Part shown: positions 7,720 through 15,306 of the stretch, piece after piece | Layout of the letters: every line of letters begins with the position of its first letter | Position numbering within the stretch: position 1 is the stretch's first letter | Assembly (NCBI GenBank): GCA_023391835.1 | Contig: JAEWAE010000014.1 | Location: forward strand, 1-15,589 | Direction: 5' to 3' | DNA length: 15,589 nucleotides | Origin: Bacillota bacterium | Lineage (GTDB): Bacteria > Bacillota > Clostridia > Oscillospirales > Ethanoligenentaceae | Translations under genes and position numbers: made by a program | Notes under the pieces: model-generated | Seen by the model: the letters and a program-made list of their open reading frames with translations, nothing else | Database searches by the model: none | What the model was told of the DNA's origin: nothing

Positions 7720-10700
7720 GCATACGGGCGACACCATGGGCATTACGCCGTTTTGGTTTTGGAACGGCGACATGGCGGATGACGAGATCGTCCGCCAGAT
7801 ACGGGAAATGAAGGCCAAGGGGACCAGCGGCTTTTTCCTTCACCCGCGGCAGGGGCTTACCATCCCGTATCTTTCGGAGGAGTGGTTTGCCAAAGTCGGC
7901 GTAGCCATCGAGGCGGCGAAAAAAGAGGGGCTGAACGTCTGGCTCTATGACGAATACCCCTACCCTTCCGGCATCGCGGGCGGCGAAGTGATTTTGCGGC
8001 ACCCGGAATACGAGGCGACCACGCTCCAGTGCCTGCAGCAGGAGACGGACGGCGGAGAGGTGCACATGGACCTGCCCTGGGGGAAGATCGTGGGCGCCTA
8101 TGCCTTCCCCGTCGAGAGCGGTGCCGTGCGGTGGGCGCGCCGCGTCGATCTGAGCGGCTTCATCGGCATATGCCGGCGTGAAAAAATCTTTCAGATGACC
8201 GGGCTGACGGCCTATAACCGCAAGCGTTTCTTTGAGGGCGGCAGCTTTTTGCGGCTGGATTGGCAGCCGGGCGGCGGCGCGTGGAAAATCTATGTCTTCG
8301 TCGAGGTCAAACTCGAGCACATGAAGTTTTACGGCCGGTTCGTCGACCCGATGATGCCGGGCGCGGTGCGCACCTTCATCGACTGCACCCATGAGCGGTA
8401 TCGCGCCCATTTCGCGGCGGAATTCGGCCGGACCGTCAAGGGCGTTTTTTCGGATGAGATCGACCTGAATCCGCACGGGGGCAAGATCCGCTGGTCGGCG
8501 GCGCTGACCGCGCTGTTTGCGGAAAAATGCGGCTATTCGCTGCCCGAGCGGCTCCCGGCGCTGCTGGAGCCCATGGGGGAGGACACCGACCGTGTGCGTT
8601 ATGATTACTGGAACGTCATGACCGACGCCTTCATCGACAGCTATGACCGCCAGATCCAGGATTGGTGCCACCGCAACAGCCTGAGCTATGTGGCCGAGAA
8701 ACCGGTGCTCCGCAGCCGGCAGCTCCAGTATCTGGATATTCCGGGCTGCGATACGGGGCATAAGAAAATCTATGCGACGCTGGATACCGCCGCGGCCAGT
8801 TACCGCGCCAACCCGAAAATCGCCAGTTCCGGCGCCCACTTTTACGGCAAACCCCACGCGCTGTGCGAATGCTTCCACAGCATCGGCTGGGGCATGACGA
8901 TCCAGGATATGAAGTGGCAGATCGACTGGCTGCTTCTCCACGGTGTGGATATTTTGACGCCGCACGCCTTTTATTACACCACCGACGCGCTGGCCAAGCA
9001 CGACGCGCCGCCGTCCTGCTTCTTCCAGCAGCCTTACTGGGCGGATATGGGCCGGCTGTGCGGTTACGTGCGTCGCCTGTGCGAAACGGTGGATGACGGG
9101 ACCCGGGCCGTGGATGTGGTGCTCGTCGACCCCGTCACCAGCACCTGGACGGCCATGGGCGAAAAGGAAGAGCTGAAAAAGCGGCTGCCGGAGGATTTTT
9201 CCCGCCTGCAGAAGACCCTGCTGGCCCACCACATCGACTATTATGTGGCGGACCCTTCCCTCCTCTCGGAATTCCGCGTGGAAAACGGCCGGCTCTGCCG
9301 CGGCAGGGACGCCTTCCGTGTGCTGATTCTGCCGCCCATGACCAATCTGGAGGATGAGGCGGCCCGGTGTGTGGCTGAATTCATCCGTGCCGGGCTGCCG
9401 GTGGCGGCCGTCGGTTGTCTGCCGGTCGAGCACATCGGCGGGGCGGAGCAGGCGTCCCCGCTGGCGGGGCTTTTCGGCACGGATGAGGCGGACGTATACC
9501 GCCGTTATGTAGCGGGGCAGGAGCCGGGGCCCCGTGCCGGGGCCGGCAGCGCCGTATTCCTGCCGACGGCCGACGCGCTGCCGGCGTATCTGGAAACCCT
9601 CGGCGCGCGGGATTTCTCGCTCCGCTCCGACGGGGAAGAGGCCGGCGATATCCTCGGCATGCACATCCGCCGCACGGACGGCGACGCGTGGTTTTTCGCC
9701 AATGGTTCCGGCCGGACGGTGCACACGACGGTGAAGCTGACTGCCCCCGGCCGTGCGCCGCTGTGCCGTGAGTGGCCGGAAAGCGGCAAAACCGTGCCCC
9801 TTGCCTGCCGGGAAGAAGACGGCGGGCCGGTGCTGGAACTGACCTTCGCACCGTTTGAGTCGGTGTTGCTGCGGACGGATGCCGCCGCGGCTCCGTGTCA
9901 TGAGGGTGCCCGCCCGACACCGGTGGAAATTCCGCTGGGCCTCGACACTCTTTGGCAGCAGCGCATCGAGGGCTGCAACGCCCTGCGGCTGGGCCGGTGG
10001 GAGCTGACCGTGACGGCGGCCGACGGCCATGCGCTGCCGGCGGCCCCCGCCGCATCGGTCATCCCGGAGCCGATCGTCAATCAGGTGGAAGACGGCGCCA
10101 TCCCGCTGCCGCTCAAAACCGCCAACTATTTCGGCTGCTCCAAGGAGCTGCAACTGCCGTCACTCGACTGCCGCTACACCGCCCGTTTTGACGTGGCGGC
10201 CGACGCCCCCACGGAGGGGATGCGGCTGGTCATGGAGCCGGGCAGCATCGGCGGCCGATGGGAAATCGCCGTCAACGGCCATCCGCTGTACCCCGGGGAT
10301 TTCACCCGTCAGGCCGTCTGGCTGCCGGATAATCTGGCGGCCGACATTGCCGGTCTGGTGCACACGGGCGAGAATGTCGTGGAACTGACCGTGGCGGCCA
10401 AAGAGAGCTTTGACGGGCTTGTCAATCCGCTGTATGTCTGCGGCGGCTTCGGCGTGCGCCGAACGGGTCGGCCCGGCCGCTGGGAGCTCATATCCCTGCC
10501 GGCGCAGGGGATGCTGGAGGACCCCGCCGGCGCGGGGCTGCCGTTTTTCGCGGGCTGTCGTGTGCTGATCAGCACCTTTTCGCTCAAAAAAGCCGAGGCC
10601 GTCTGTCTGACGCTGCCCGGCTACCGCGCCTGCGACACGATCACGGCCGAAGTCAACGGCGAGCCTGTCGACACCTGCGCCTGGGGGCCGTATCGCTTCC

Positions 10701-10837
10701 CGGTGGAGGCGGCGCAGCTGCGGCCGGGGCAAAACACCGTCACGCTGCGGGTGCGGACGACCGCTCTGGGCCTGTATGAAGGCCAGCGGTTCGACACCCA
10801 CGCGCATGTGAGCGTCGATCTGGATGCCGAGCCCTGA
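7712..10837 (+). CDS. GH106-like glycoside hydrolase, putative alpha-L-rhamnosidase
   Basis: A 1041-aa multidomain glycosidase resembling GH106 alpha-L-rhamnosidases. The N-terminal barrel opens with PFWFWNGDM (13-21) and has GFFLHPRQGL (40-49) and VWLYDEYPYPSGIAGG (76-91). Candidate catalytic or ligand acids are E249 in FSDEID and E386 in CECFHSIGWGMTIQDMKWQIDW, both typical GH106-type blocks. A Rossmann/amidotransferase-like segment follows (about 466-600), then beta-sandwich regions, including GH2-type sugar-binding sequence at about 820-900 and 950-1037. No signal peptide, so probably cytoplasmic. Translation is coupled to PL22: the ATGAATGA overlap contains its ATG and the PL22 TGA, with AAGGAGGA just upstream. 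In this locus it likely removes rhamnose from rhamnogalacturonan oligosaccharides. Many GH106-like proteins are uncharacterised, so another terminal deoxysugar or uronate is possible. The fold call is firmer than the substrate. Confidence 0.82.
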   Translation: MNEHTGDTMGITPFWFWNGDMADDEIVRQIREMKAKGTSGFFLHPRQGLTIPYLSEEWFAKVGVAIEAAKKEGLNVWLYDEYPYPSGIAGGEVILRHPEYEATTLQCLQQETDGGEVHMDLPWGKIVGAYAFPVESGAVRWARRVDLSGFIGICRREKIFQMTGLTAYNRKRFFEGGSFLRLDWQPGGGAWKIYVFVEVKLEHMKFYGRFVDPMMPGAVRTFIDCTHERYRAHFAAEFGRTVKGVFSDEIDLNPHGGKIRWSAALTALFAEKCGYSLPERLPALLEPMGEDTDRVRYDYWNVMTDAFIDSYDRQIQDWCHRNSLSYVAEKPVLRSRQLQYLDIPGCDTGHKKIYATLDTAAASYRANPKIASSGAHFYGKPHALCECFHSIGWGMTIQDMKWQIDWLLLHGVDILTPHAFYYTTDALAKHDAPPSCFFQQPYWADMGRLCGYVRRLCETVDDGTRAVDVVLVDPVTSTWTAMGEKEELKKRLPEDFSRLQKTLLAHHIDYYVADPSLLSEFRVENGRLCRGRDAFRVLILPPMTNLEDEAARCVAEFIRAGLPVAAVGCLPVEHIGGAEQASPLAGLFGTDEADVYRRYVAGQEPGPRAGAGSAVFLPTADALPAYLETLGARDFSLRSDGEEAGDILGMHIRRTDGDAWFFANGSGRTVHTTVKLTAPGRAPLCREWPESGKTVPLACREEDGGPVLELTFAPFESVLLRTDAAAAPCHEGARPTPVEIPLGLDTLWQQRIEGCNALRLGRWELTVTAADGHALPAAPAASVIPEPIVNQVEDGAIPLPLKTANYFGCSKELQLPSLDCRYTARFDVAADAPTEGMRLVMEPGSIGGRWEIAVNGHPLYPGDFTRQAVWLPDNLAADIAGLVHTGENVVELTVAAKESFDGLVNPLYVCGGFGVRRTGRPGRWELISLPAQGMLEDPAGAGLPFFAGCRVLISTFSLKKAEAVCLTLPGYRACDTITAEVNGEPVDTCAWGPYRFPVEAAQLRPGQNTVTLRVRTTALGLYEGQRFDTHAHVSVDLDAEP

Positions 10838-10873
10838 CAAACGATTTTAAGTCGCTTTGCCACACTCCCATAT

Positions 10874-10923
10874 AGCGCAGCATCCCGGCACGGTTCCCCC
10901 GTGCCGGGATGCTGCGCTTTTTT
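10874..10923 (+). terminator. Intrinsic terminator of the PL22-GH106 operon
   Basis: A perfect 20-bp GC-rich stem (10874-10893 with 10899-10918) with a 5-nt loop runs into six T residues (10918-10923). It begins 36 bases after the GH106-like stop codon. It is a textbook rho-independent terminator for the rightward operon. Confidence 0.92.
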
Positions 10924-10934
10924 ATCCGCGGGGC

Positions 10935-10967
10935 AAAAAAATCCGCCTGCGCTATGCAGGCGGATTT
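10935..10967 (-). terminator. Intrinsic terminator of the esterase-GH105 operon
   Basis: On the minus strand a 12-bp stem (10956-10967 with 10939-10950, 5-nt loop) is followed by seven T residues (complement of the A-run 10935-10941). It starts 16 bases after the GH105 TAA stop. With the rightward terminator at 10874-10923 it insulates the two convergent operons within about 95 bases. Confidence 0.9.
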
Positions 10968-10983
10968 AGGCGCGCAGGGCCGG

Positions 10984-12093
10984 TTACGCGGGGGAGGCGG
11001 CGGCCCGGTTCATTTCGTCGCACATGATGAGGAAAGCGCCGACGCCGTGCAGATCGTTGACGCTGGTCGGGCGCGCGATGTAAAAGGCATAATCGCCGAT
11101 GCCCGTGCCGATGCACACGTTGCCGATTTCCACCCCGCCGTTTTGGTCAAACGTCAGGCTGCGGGTCACGCCCTCATATCCCTTCCAGGCGTTGGCAAGA
11201 TACTTCTTGTCGAGAAACCCCCCGCGCACGCCTTTGGCGATGGCATAGACAAACAGGCAGGAGCAGGAATTTTCCAGCCAGTTATCCGGCCGGTCGCCCT
11301 TATCCACCACCTGATACCAGCGCCCGTCGCTCCTGTCCTGATACCGGATGAGCCGCTCGATGAGGTCGGTGAAAATGCGGATGAGCTCCGGCCGGTCCGG
11401 GTGCTCCGCCGGCAGGAAATCGAGAATATCCATCGTGGCCGTCACATACCAGCCCAGCGCCCGGCCCCAGATTTCCGGCGCGCATCCGGTTTCCGCGTCG
11501 GCCCACGGCGCCTGACGGCTCCCATCCCAGCCGTGCAGCAGCAGACCGGTTTTCGGGTCACGGTTGTGCCGGGCCATGAGCTTGGCCTGCAGCGCCACAC
11601 TGTCGAAAAATTCCTTCCGGCCGAAGCGGGAGGCATACTCCACGGCGATGGGGCCGCCCATGAAAAGCCCGTCCAGCCACATCTGGTCGGGCAGATTGGA
11701 CTTGTGCCACAGCCCGCCCTCGCTGTTGCGCTTAAAATTCGCAATATCGCCGACCAGGGTATCCAGCGCCTTTTTATAGCGCACGTCGCCGGTCTGATCG
11801 TACAGGGTATAGAGCAGGATGCCCGGCTGGATATCGTCCAGCTGGCCCGGGTTGTGCTCGACAATGCTGCCGTCCGGCCGGATCTGACTGTCGATATAGC
11901 CCTTTATATAGCGCAGGTATTCGGGCTTGCGGTCCTGCTCCCAGCACCGCAGCATGCCCAGCAGAAACACGCCTTGGTGGTAGTGGAAGCGCCCCACCGG
12001 GGGCAGGTCTTTCGCCTGGAATTTTTTCATCATCGTGTCGCACGCAGCCTCCGCCCATGCAAGGGGAGTCTGCGGCCGATTGGTTGTCGCCAT
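10984..12093 (-). CDS. Unsaturated rhamnogalacturonyl hydrolase, GH105 family (YteR/YesR-like)
   Basis: A 369-aa cytoplasmic (alpha/alpha)6-barrel enzyme that hydrates the double bond of the terminal delta-4,5-unsaturated galacturonate and releases it from rhamnogalacturonan oligosaccharides. Residues matching the YteR active site appear with a constant offset of two: D86 in QLDDIQP, H130 in GGLWHKS, W139 and D141 in MWLDGLFMGGP (general acid), H187 in LLLHGWD, and R211 in WGRALGWY. The family block ENSCSCLFVYAIAKG is at 274-288. Length matches the usual 360-375 residues. The start is the ATG at 12091-12093 behind AGAAGGA; the reading frame runs further upstream but that part is Arg/Gly-rich and unlike the family. 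It lies 74 bases after the twin esterase and shares its transcript. YteR-type specificity for rhamnogalacturonan is favoured by the esterase partner, but GH105 enzymes on other unsaturated uronides exist. Confidence 0.93.
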   Translation of the reverse strand: MATTNRPQTPLAWAEAACDTMMKKFQAKDLPPVGRFHYHQGVFLLGMLRCWEQDRKPEYLRYIKGYIDSQIRPDGSIVEHNPGQLDDIQPGILLYTLYDQTGDVRYKKALDTLVGDIANFKRNSEGGLWHKSNLPDQMWLDGLFMGGPIAVEYASRFGRKEFFDSVALQAKLMARHNRDPKTGLLLHGWDGSRQAPWADAETGCAPEIWGRALGWYVTATMDILDFLPAEHPDRPELIRIFTDLIERLIRYQDRSDGRWYQVVDKGDRPDNWLENSCSCLFVYAIAKGVRGGFLDKKYLANAWKGYEGVTRSLTFDQNGGVEIGNVCIGTGIGDYAFYIARPTSVNDLHGVGAFLIMCDEMNRAAASPA

Positions 12094-12119
12094 ATTATCC
12101 GTCCTTCTTTCCGTTTGTT

Positions 12120-12143
12120 CCCGGCCGCGGGGACCCGGCCGGG
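12120..12143 (-). other. GC-rich hairpin between esterase and GH105 genes
   Basis: An 8-bp perfect repeat (12120-12127 with 12136-12143) with an 8-nt loop lies in the 74-base gap between the two leftward genes. No U-run follows it, so read-through is expected. It may protect the upstream message from degradation; nothing in the sequence proves this. The GH105 ribosome binding site lies outside it. Confidence 0.35.
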
Positions 12144-12167
12144 CTCTGATTGTAAATGCGGCGGGTC

Positions 12168-14207
12168 TCAGGCAAGAGTGGCCGGGTCGGCCTCCGACTG
12201 ACCGTGCAGTTCGGTGCGCTCCGCGGCGCTCTCGTCGGCTGCAAACGGGTTTTCCGCAGGCGCTTCTTTCAAAAAGCGGGCCAGGCCGGCAGCGTCGGTC
12301 TGCCGGATGCACTCGGCCACAAATCCTGCCATTTCGAATCCGCCCCGGTCGTTGAAGTGGGTCTGGTCCCCTTCGTGAAAATAGCTCTGTGCCGCCCGGG
12401 GGCCGAGCCGGCGAATAAATTCCACGCTTTTGCCGTGCAGATCCAGCACCCAGACGCTCATTTCGATGCCCACCTGCCGGCAGGCCTCAGCGTTGTCGGC
12501 CAGCAGATCCTGAAAGGCGCCGCCCGGCCCGTTCCAGCGGGAACGGCTCACCGGCGTGACGATCACGGGCATGGCTCCCAGCTCCCGCACCTCCGTCACA
12601 TACCGGCGCAGATTGGCGGCGTAGCCGCCGAAGGCATCAAGCTCCGGCAGCTTCTGGTCGTTGTGGCCGAATTGCATCAGAAAAAAATCCCCCGGCCGGA
12701 TCATCCGGCGGACGATATCCCAGTGGCCGTGTTCCCGGAAGGTCGCGGTGGTCAGCCCCGAATGGGCGTGGTTGGAAACACACACTCCGTCGGTCAGGAA
12801 AAGCGGCAGGGACTGCCCCCACCCGCAGTAGTTGGCCGTTGGCCGGTAGGGGGTGTCGCCCACCTGGTCGGTGACGGTGGAATCCCCGGCCAGGAAGATG
12901 GTGGGGACGGTTTCCACTCTCTCGACCCGCAGTGTATAGACGGTCGGCCGGCAGCCGACCACCGTGATATCCACCGCCTCGTCATGACTTGGGGCGCGGG
13001 GCACCGCATTGCCCGAGTCGGCGAGAGTCTCCTGCCCGCGGGGGATCACGTCGCACACGCTGGCGACGAAAGCGACCGTTTCGCGCCCACCTGTGTGTTG
13101 GGTCGGCACGCCGTGATAGACAAAGCGCCGCCGTTCCGAAAACACCGTGGCGGCCCGGCCGGGCTCGTCGCCGATGGTCATTTCCACGCGGTAGGTGCCG
13201 CTTTCCGGCACGCGGACGCGGAAATACAGGGGCAGCCCGGGAGCTTCCGCCCGGATTCCCGGCTCCCATGCGCCGGCCTCGGCCGGGGAAACGGGGAGCG
13301 ATAGGCGGGTCTCCGGCACAAAGCCGTTGGTCACGGCCGGCAGCCGCAGCGCCGGGTCGCCCGCCCGCACGGCATCCGTGACAAAGCCGTAACTTTGCCG
13401 TGCCGAAAAGAGTGTGCCGGGCGCGACCGGCACGACCCCCGCAGTGGGATGGGTCACACCGAAAGAAAACCGGCGGCAGAACGGCTGCTCCGGCCGCGTG
13501 TCCGCCGGCGCGCCCAGCGGTTTCTCACCGGCCCGCACATACTGCGAAATATCCAGACCCAGTTTCCGCACTTCGCCGGCCACCAGCCAGGCGATGGCAT
13601 CCGCGCCCTTATGGGTGAAATGGGTGTGGTCGGTCCCGTTGGCGGAAACCATAAACAGCGAATAGGCTTCTTCCCGCCCGATGCGGGTATAAAAATCCAG
13701 GCTTTTCCGCATCAGGTCGATAAGCGGCGTATGCATTTCGGCCGCCAGACGGCGCACGGCGGCGCAGTAATCCGAAAAGTCGTCGATATAGCCGCCGTCG
13801 CACTCGTGCAGCCGACCCATCGGCGTGATAAGGACCGGTACGGCCCCTTTGGAACGGGCCCCCTCCACGTACTGCCGCATATAACGCACAAAGCCGGTGA
13901 ACGGCTCGGTAAAACGCAGCGGCCGCTGGGGAGTGGAGTCGTTGTGCCCCATCTGCACAAAAAGATAATCCCCCGGGCGGATACGCTCCAAAATCTCCGT
14001 CAGCCGGCCCTCGTTTACAAACGACCGGGAGCTGCGCCCGCCGATCGCGTGATTGTGAAACTGTACCTCGGGTGAAAAATAGCGGCCGATGTGCTGCCCC
14101 CAGCCTCCCTGCGGCGCCTGTCGGGGCGTATAGGACTGCATGGTCGAGTCGCCGGCCAGATACACATGGATGCTTTGCGTTGTGTTGCTGCTCGTGTCTG
14201 TCACCAT
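12168..14207 (-). CDS. Twin-domain SGNH esterase, putative rhamnogalacturonan acetylesterase
   Basis: A 679-aa protein with two complete SGNH/GDSL hydrolase domains resembling rhamnogalacturonan acetylesterases (RhgT/YesT/YxiM type), which remove O-acetyl groups from galacturonate. Domain 1 (about 12-225) has LAGDST with Ser21, a Gly block AIGGRSS, GHND at 87-90 and D193-H-T-H196. Domain 2 (about 435-640) has LAGDST with Ser443, HSGLTTATF, GHND at 514-517 and D614-Q-T-H617. All catalytic blocks are intact in both. The middle (about 245-430) looks like the galactose-binding-type beta-sandwich preceding SGNH domains in YxiM-like esterases (FSFG...YGF...YFRVRVPESGTYRVEMTIGD). The last 35 residues look disordered. 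Most family members have one catalytic domain of about 230-270 aa, so this resembles a fusion of a bare esterase with a binding-domain esterase. No signal peptide. ATG at 14207 has only a weak GGG-type ribosome site. First gene of the operon with GH105. Confidence 0.9.
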   Translation of the reverse strand: MVTDTSSNTTQSIHVYLAGDSTMQSYTPRQAPQGGWGQHIGRYFSPEVQFHNHAIGGRSSRSFVNEGRLTEILERIRPGDYLFVQMGHNDSTPQRPLRFTEPFTGFVRYMRQYVEGARSKGAVPVLITPMGRLHECDGGYIDDFSDYCAAVRRLAAEMHTPLIDLMRKSLDFYTRIGREEAYSLFMVSANGTDHTHFTHKGADAIAWLVAGEVRKLGLDISQYVRAGEKPLGAPADTRPEQPFCRRFSFGVTHPTAGVVPVAPGTLFSARQSYGFVTDAVRAGDPALRLPAVTNGFVPETRLSLPVSPAEAGAWEPGIRAEAPGLPLYFRVRVPESGTYRVEMTIGDEPGRAATVFSERRRFVYHGVPTQHTGGRETVAFVASVCDVIPRGQETLADSGNAVPRAPSHDEAVDITVVGCRPTVYTLRVERVETVPTIFLAGDSTVTDQVGDTPYRPTANYCGWGQSLPLFLTDGVCVSNHAHSGLTTATFREHGHWDIVRRMIRPGDFFLMQFGHNDQKLPELDAFGGYAANLRRYVTEVRELGAMPVIVTPVSRSRWNGPGGAFQDLLADNAEACRQVGIEMSVWVLDLHGKSVEFIRRLGPRAAQSYFHEGDQTHFNDRGGFEMAGFVAECIRQTDAAGLARFLKEAPAENPFAADESAAERTELHGQSEADPATLA

Positions 14208-14220
14208 CCCGTTAACGTAT

Positions 14221-14241
14221 TCCGGCGTTGCAGCCGCCGGA
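14221..14241 (-). promoter_or_regulatory. Leader hairpin upstream of the twin esterase
   Basis: A 7-bp GC-rich stem (14221-14227 with 14235-14241, 7-nt loop) lies between the predicted promoter and the ATG at 14207, ending 13 bases from the start codon. The gene lacks a good ribosome binding site, so the hairpin may affect initiation or only stabilise the 5' end. No known riboswitch class was recognised. Confidence 0.35.
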
Positions 14242-14251
14242 TATCGGTTCC

Positions 14252-14280
14252 ATTTTACCGAAGGAAGCAGAAATTATCAA
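14252..14280 (-). promoter_or_regulatory. Sigma-A promoter of the esterase-GH105 operon
   Basis: On the minus strand TTGATA (14275-14280) and TAAAAT (14252-14257) are each one mismatch from consensus and are separated by exactly 17 bases. Transcription would begin near 14245, leaving a leader of about 40 bases that contains the 14221-14241 hairpin. The match is good enough for transcription without an activator, unlike the importer operon. Confidence 0.65.
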
Positions 14281-14354
14281 TATTCATGGGGGAGCTTTTT
14301 GCACCGCACGCCCGTTTGTGACGCATGTGACAGGCCCCCGGACGGCGGGACGGC

Positions 14355-14630
14355 TCATTCATCCCGGATTTCAAAAGTACGCTCGTCCCCGCGCAGGGGC
14401 AGCGTGCGGGTATCCACCGAGTCGATGCGGATATACAGACTGCCCTCAAGCAGGCGGGGGAGTGCTTCCACAGCGGCCGGGTCACCCTGCGCTTCCAGCG
14501 TCACGCTGCCGTCGTATTCGTTGCGCACCCACCCGGTGAGGCCCAGCTGCATGGCCGCGTGATAGGCGCGGAACCGAAACCCCACTCCCTGCACGTCGCC
14601 GGTGAAACGCATTTGTTTGCGTATTTGCAT
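14355..14630 (-). CDS. acyP: Acylphosphatase
   Basis: A 91-aa cytosolic enzyme that hydrolyses acyl phosphates such as acetyl phosphate or carbamoyl phosphate. The family signature is complete: G11-D-V-Q-G-V-G-F-R19 with the phosphate-binding Arg19, then G33-W-V-R-N37 with the catalytic Asn37, followed by DGSVTLEAQGD. Length fits the usual 88-100 residues. The ATG at 14628-14630 is chosen over an in-frame TTG four codons earlier because the GGAG ribosome site overlaps that TTG. It is a separate single gene between the carbohydrate locus and a small membrane protein. No link to pectin use is evident, although acetate released by deacetylation could feed acetyl phosphate; that is speculation. 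Confidence 0.95.
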   Translation of the reverse strand: MQIRKQMRFTGDVQGVGFRFRAYHAAMQLGLTGWVRNEYDGSVTLEAQGDPAAVEALPRLLEGSLYIRIDSVDTRTLPLRGDERTFEIRDE

Positions 14631-14654
14631 GGCGTTCTCCAATCCGCGGTCAGA

Positions 14655-14683
14655 AGGGAAACGGCCCCGCTCAAGCGGAGCCG
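14655..14683 (-). terminator. Possible weak terminator after the small membrane protein
   Basis: Arms 14662-14670 and 14675-14683 pair with one internal mismatch around a 4-nt loop. On the minus strand TTTCCCTT follows, a poor U-run. It lies 19 bases after the membrane protein's stop and about 30 bases ahead of the acylphosphatase start, so partial termination with read-through into acylphosphatase is plausible. Confidence 0.4.
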
Positions 14684-14702
14684 CCGATGGGGGAAAACCC
14701 CG

Positions 14703-15053
14703 TTATTTGAGAATCCGGATGGAGCCGATGACCGGCAGATCCCGCGTGCGCCCGTCGAGCACATTAAGCACGCCCACCACGAACAGCAGCAGCATCAGCA
14801 CGTTATAGATCGCCAGCAGTACGCCGTGGATCAGCGGTACCCACGCCAGCACCAGATTGCCGATGGCTCCGAAAAGCAGCAGCACCAGCCCTTGGTTTGC
14901 GTGGAAACGGCCGAACTGCGATTCGGGGCACATAACCAGCGGCAAAAAGAAAAGGATTCCCAGATAGGCAAGCGCGGCAAACAGCTTTTCATTTTTGTCG
15001 TTGCCTCCGTTTCCCGTTTGAACGGAAGGGGTTTGTTTTTCAGTACTGTCCAT
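14703..15053 (-). CDS. Small three-helix membrane protein (DUF4870/Tic20-like)
   Basis: A 116-aa integral membrane protein of unknown function. The first 22 residues are polar (MDSTEKQTPSVQTGNGGNDKNE), followed by hydrophobic segments at about 24-42, 55-72 and 74-98 and a basic tail ending PVIGSIRILK. The loop between helices 1 and 2 carries RFHANQGLVLLL, resembling the FHxxQ(G/A)L block of DUF4870/Tic20-like small membrane proteins. Start ATG at 15051-15053 is preceded by GAGGAA; an in-frame ATG seven codons earlier would place the ribosome site inside the gene, so it was rejected. An extended -10 promoter lies just upstream. There is no sign of a role in the carbohydrate locus. Family assignment rests on one motif and the helix pattern. 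Confidence 0.75.
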   Translation of the reverse strand: MDSTEKQTPSVQTGNGGNDKNEKLFAALAYLGILFFLPLVMCPESQFGRFHANQGLVLLLFGAIGNLVLAWVPLIHGVLLAIYNVLMLLLFVVGVLNVLDGRTRDLPVIGSIRILK

Positions 15054-15083
15054 ATGGCATTCCTCTTTATGCATTCTTTTTTC

Positions 15084-15092
15084 AGTATACCA
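15084..15092 (-). promoter_or_regulatory. Extended -10 promoter of the small membrane protein
   Basis: On the minus strand the sequence TGGTATACT gives TG-N-TATACT, a strong extended -10 element (15084-15092), about 30 bases upstream of the ATG at 15053. The -35 position is poor (ATGCAA-like), which extended -10 promoters tolerate. Confidence 0.55.
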
Positions 15093-15306
15093 TAAGAAGG
15101 AAATCATTGCATCCATTTTCGTGCGCAATTTTACTTTTCCGGGGCATGCCTGTGTGAAACAATCAGCCCCGCGTTGCACCGGGCAGAGTTTTGTACGGAA
15201 ATATACGAAAAAGAAAGATTTTTCACGTCCGGCGTACGGCGGGGCGGATCATTGGGCCGGATGGCGGGAAACGGGCCGCCATCGGCGAAATCAAACATTA
15301 TTAGAC

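Noticed and set aside
7619..10153. 844-codon minus-strand frame opposite PL22 and the GH106-like gene
   Set aside because: Antisense to two genes with strong family motifs. The translated protein is Arg/Gly/His-rich without any domain, and no start site or promoter supports it.
10909..12201. 430-codon plus-strand frame opposite GH105
   Set aside because: It begins inside the rightward terminator and runs antisense to a GH105 gene with all six active-site residues; a shadow.
12094..12312. N-terminal extension of the GH105 frame
   Set aside because: The extra 73 residues are Arg/Gly-rich, overlap the end of the esterase gene and the intercistronic hairpin, and the ATG at 12093 has its own ribosome site at the family-typical start.
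14355..14630. Acylphosphatase as a functional member of the pectin locus
   Set aside because: It is separated from the esterase operon by that operon's own promoter, is a common housekeeping gene, and no sequence evidence connects it to the locus.
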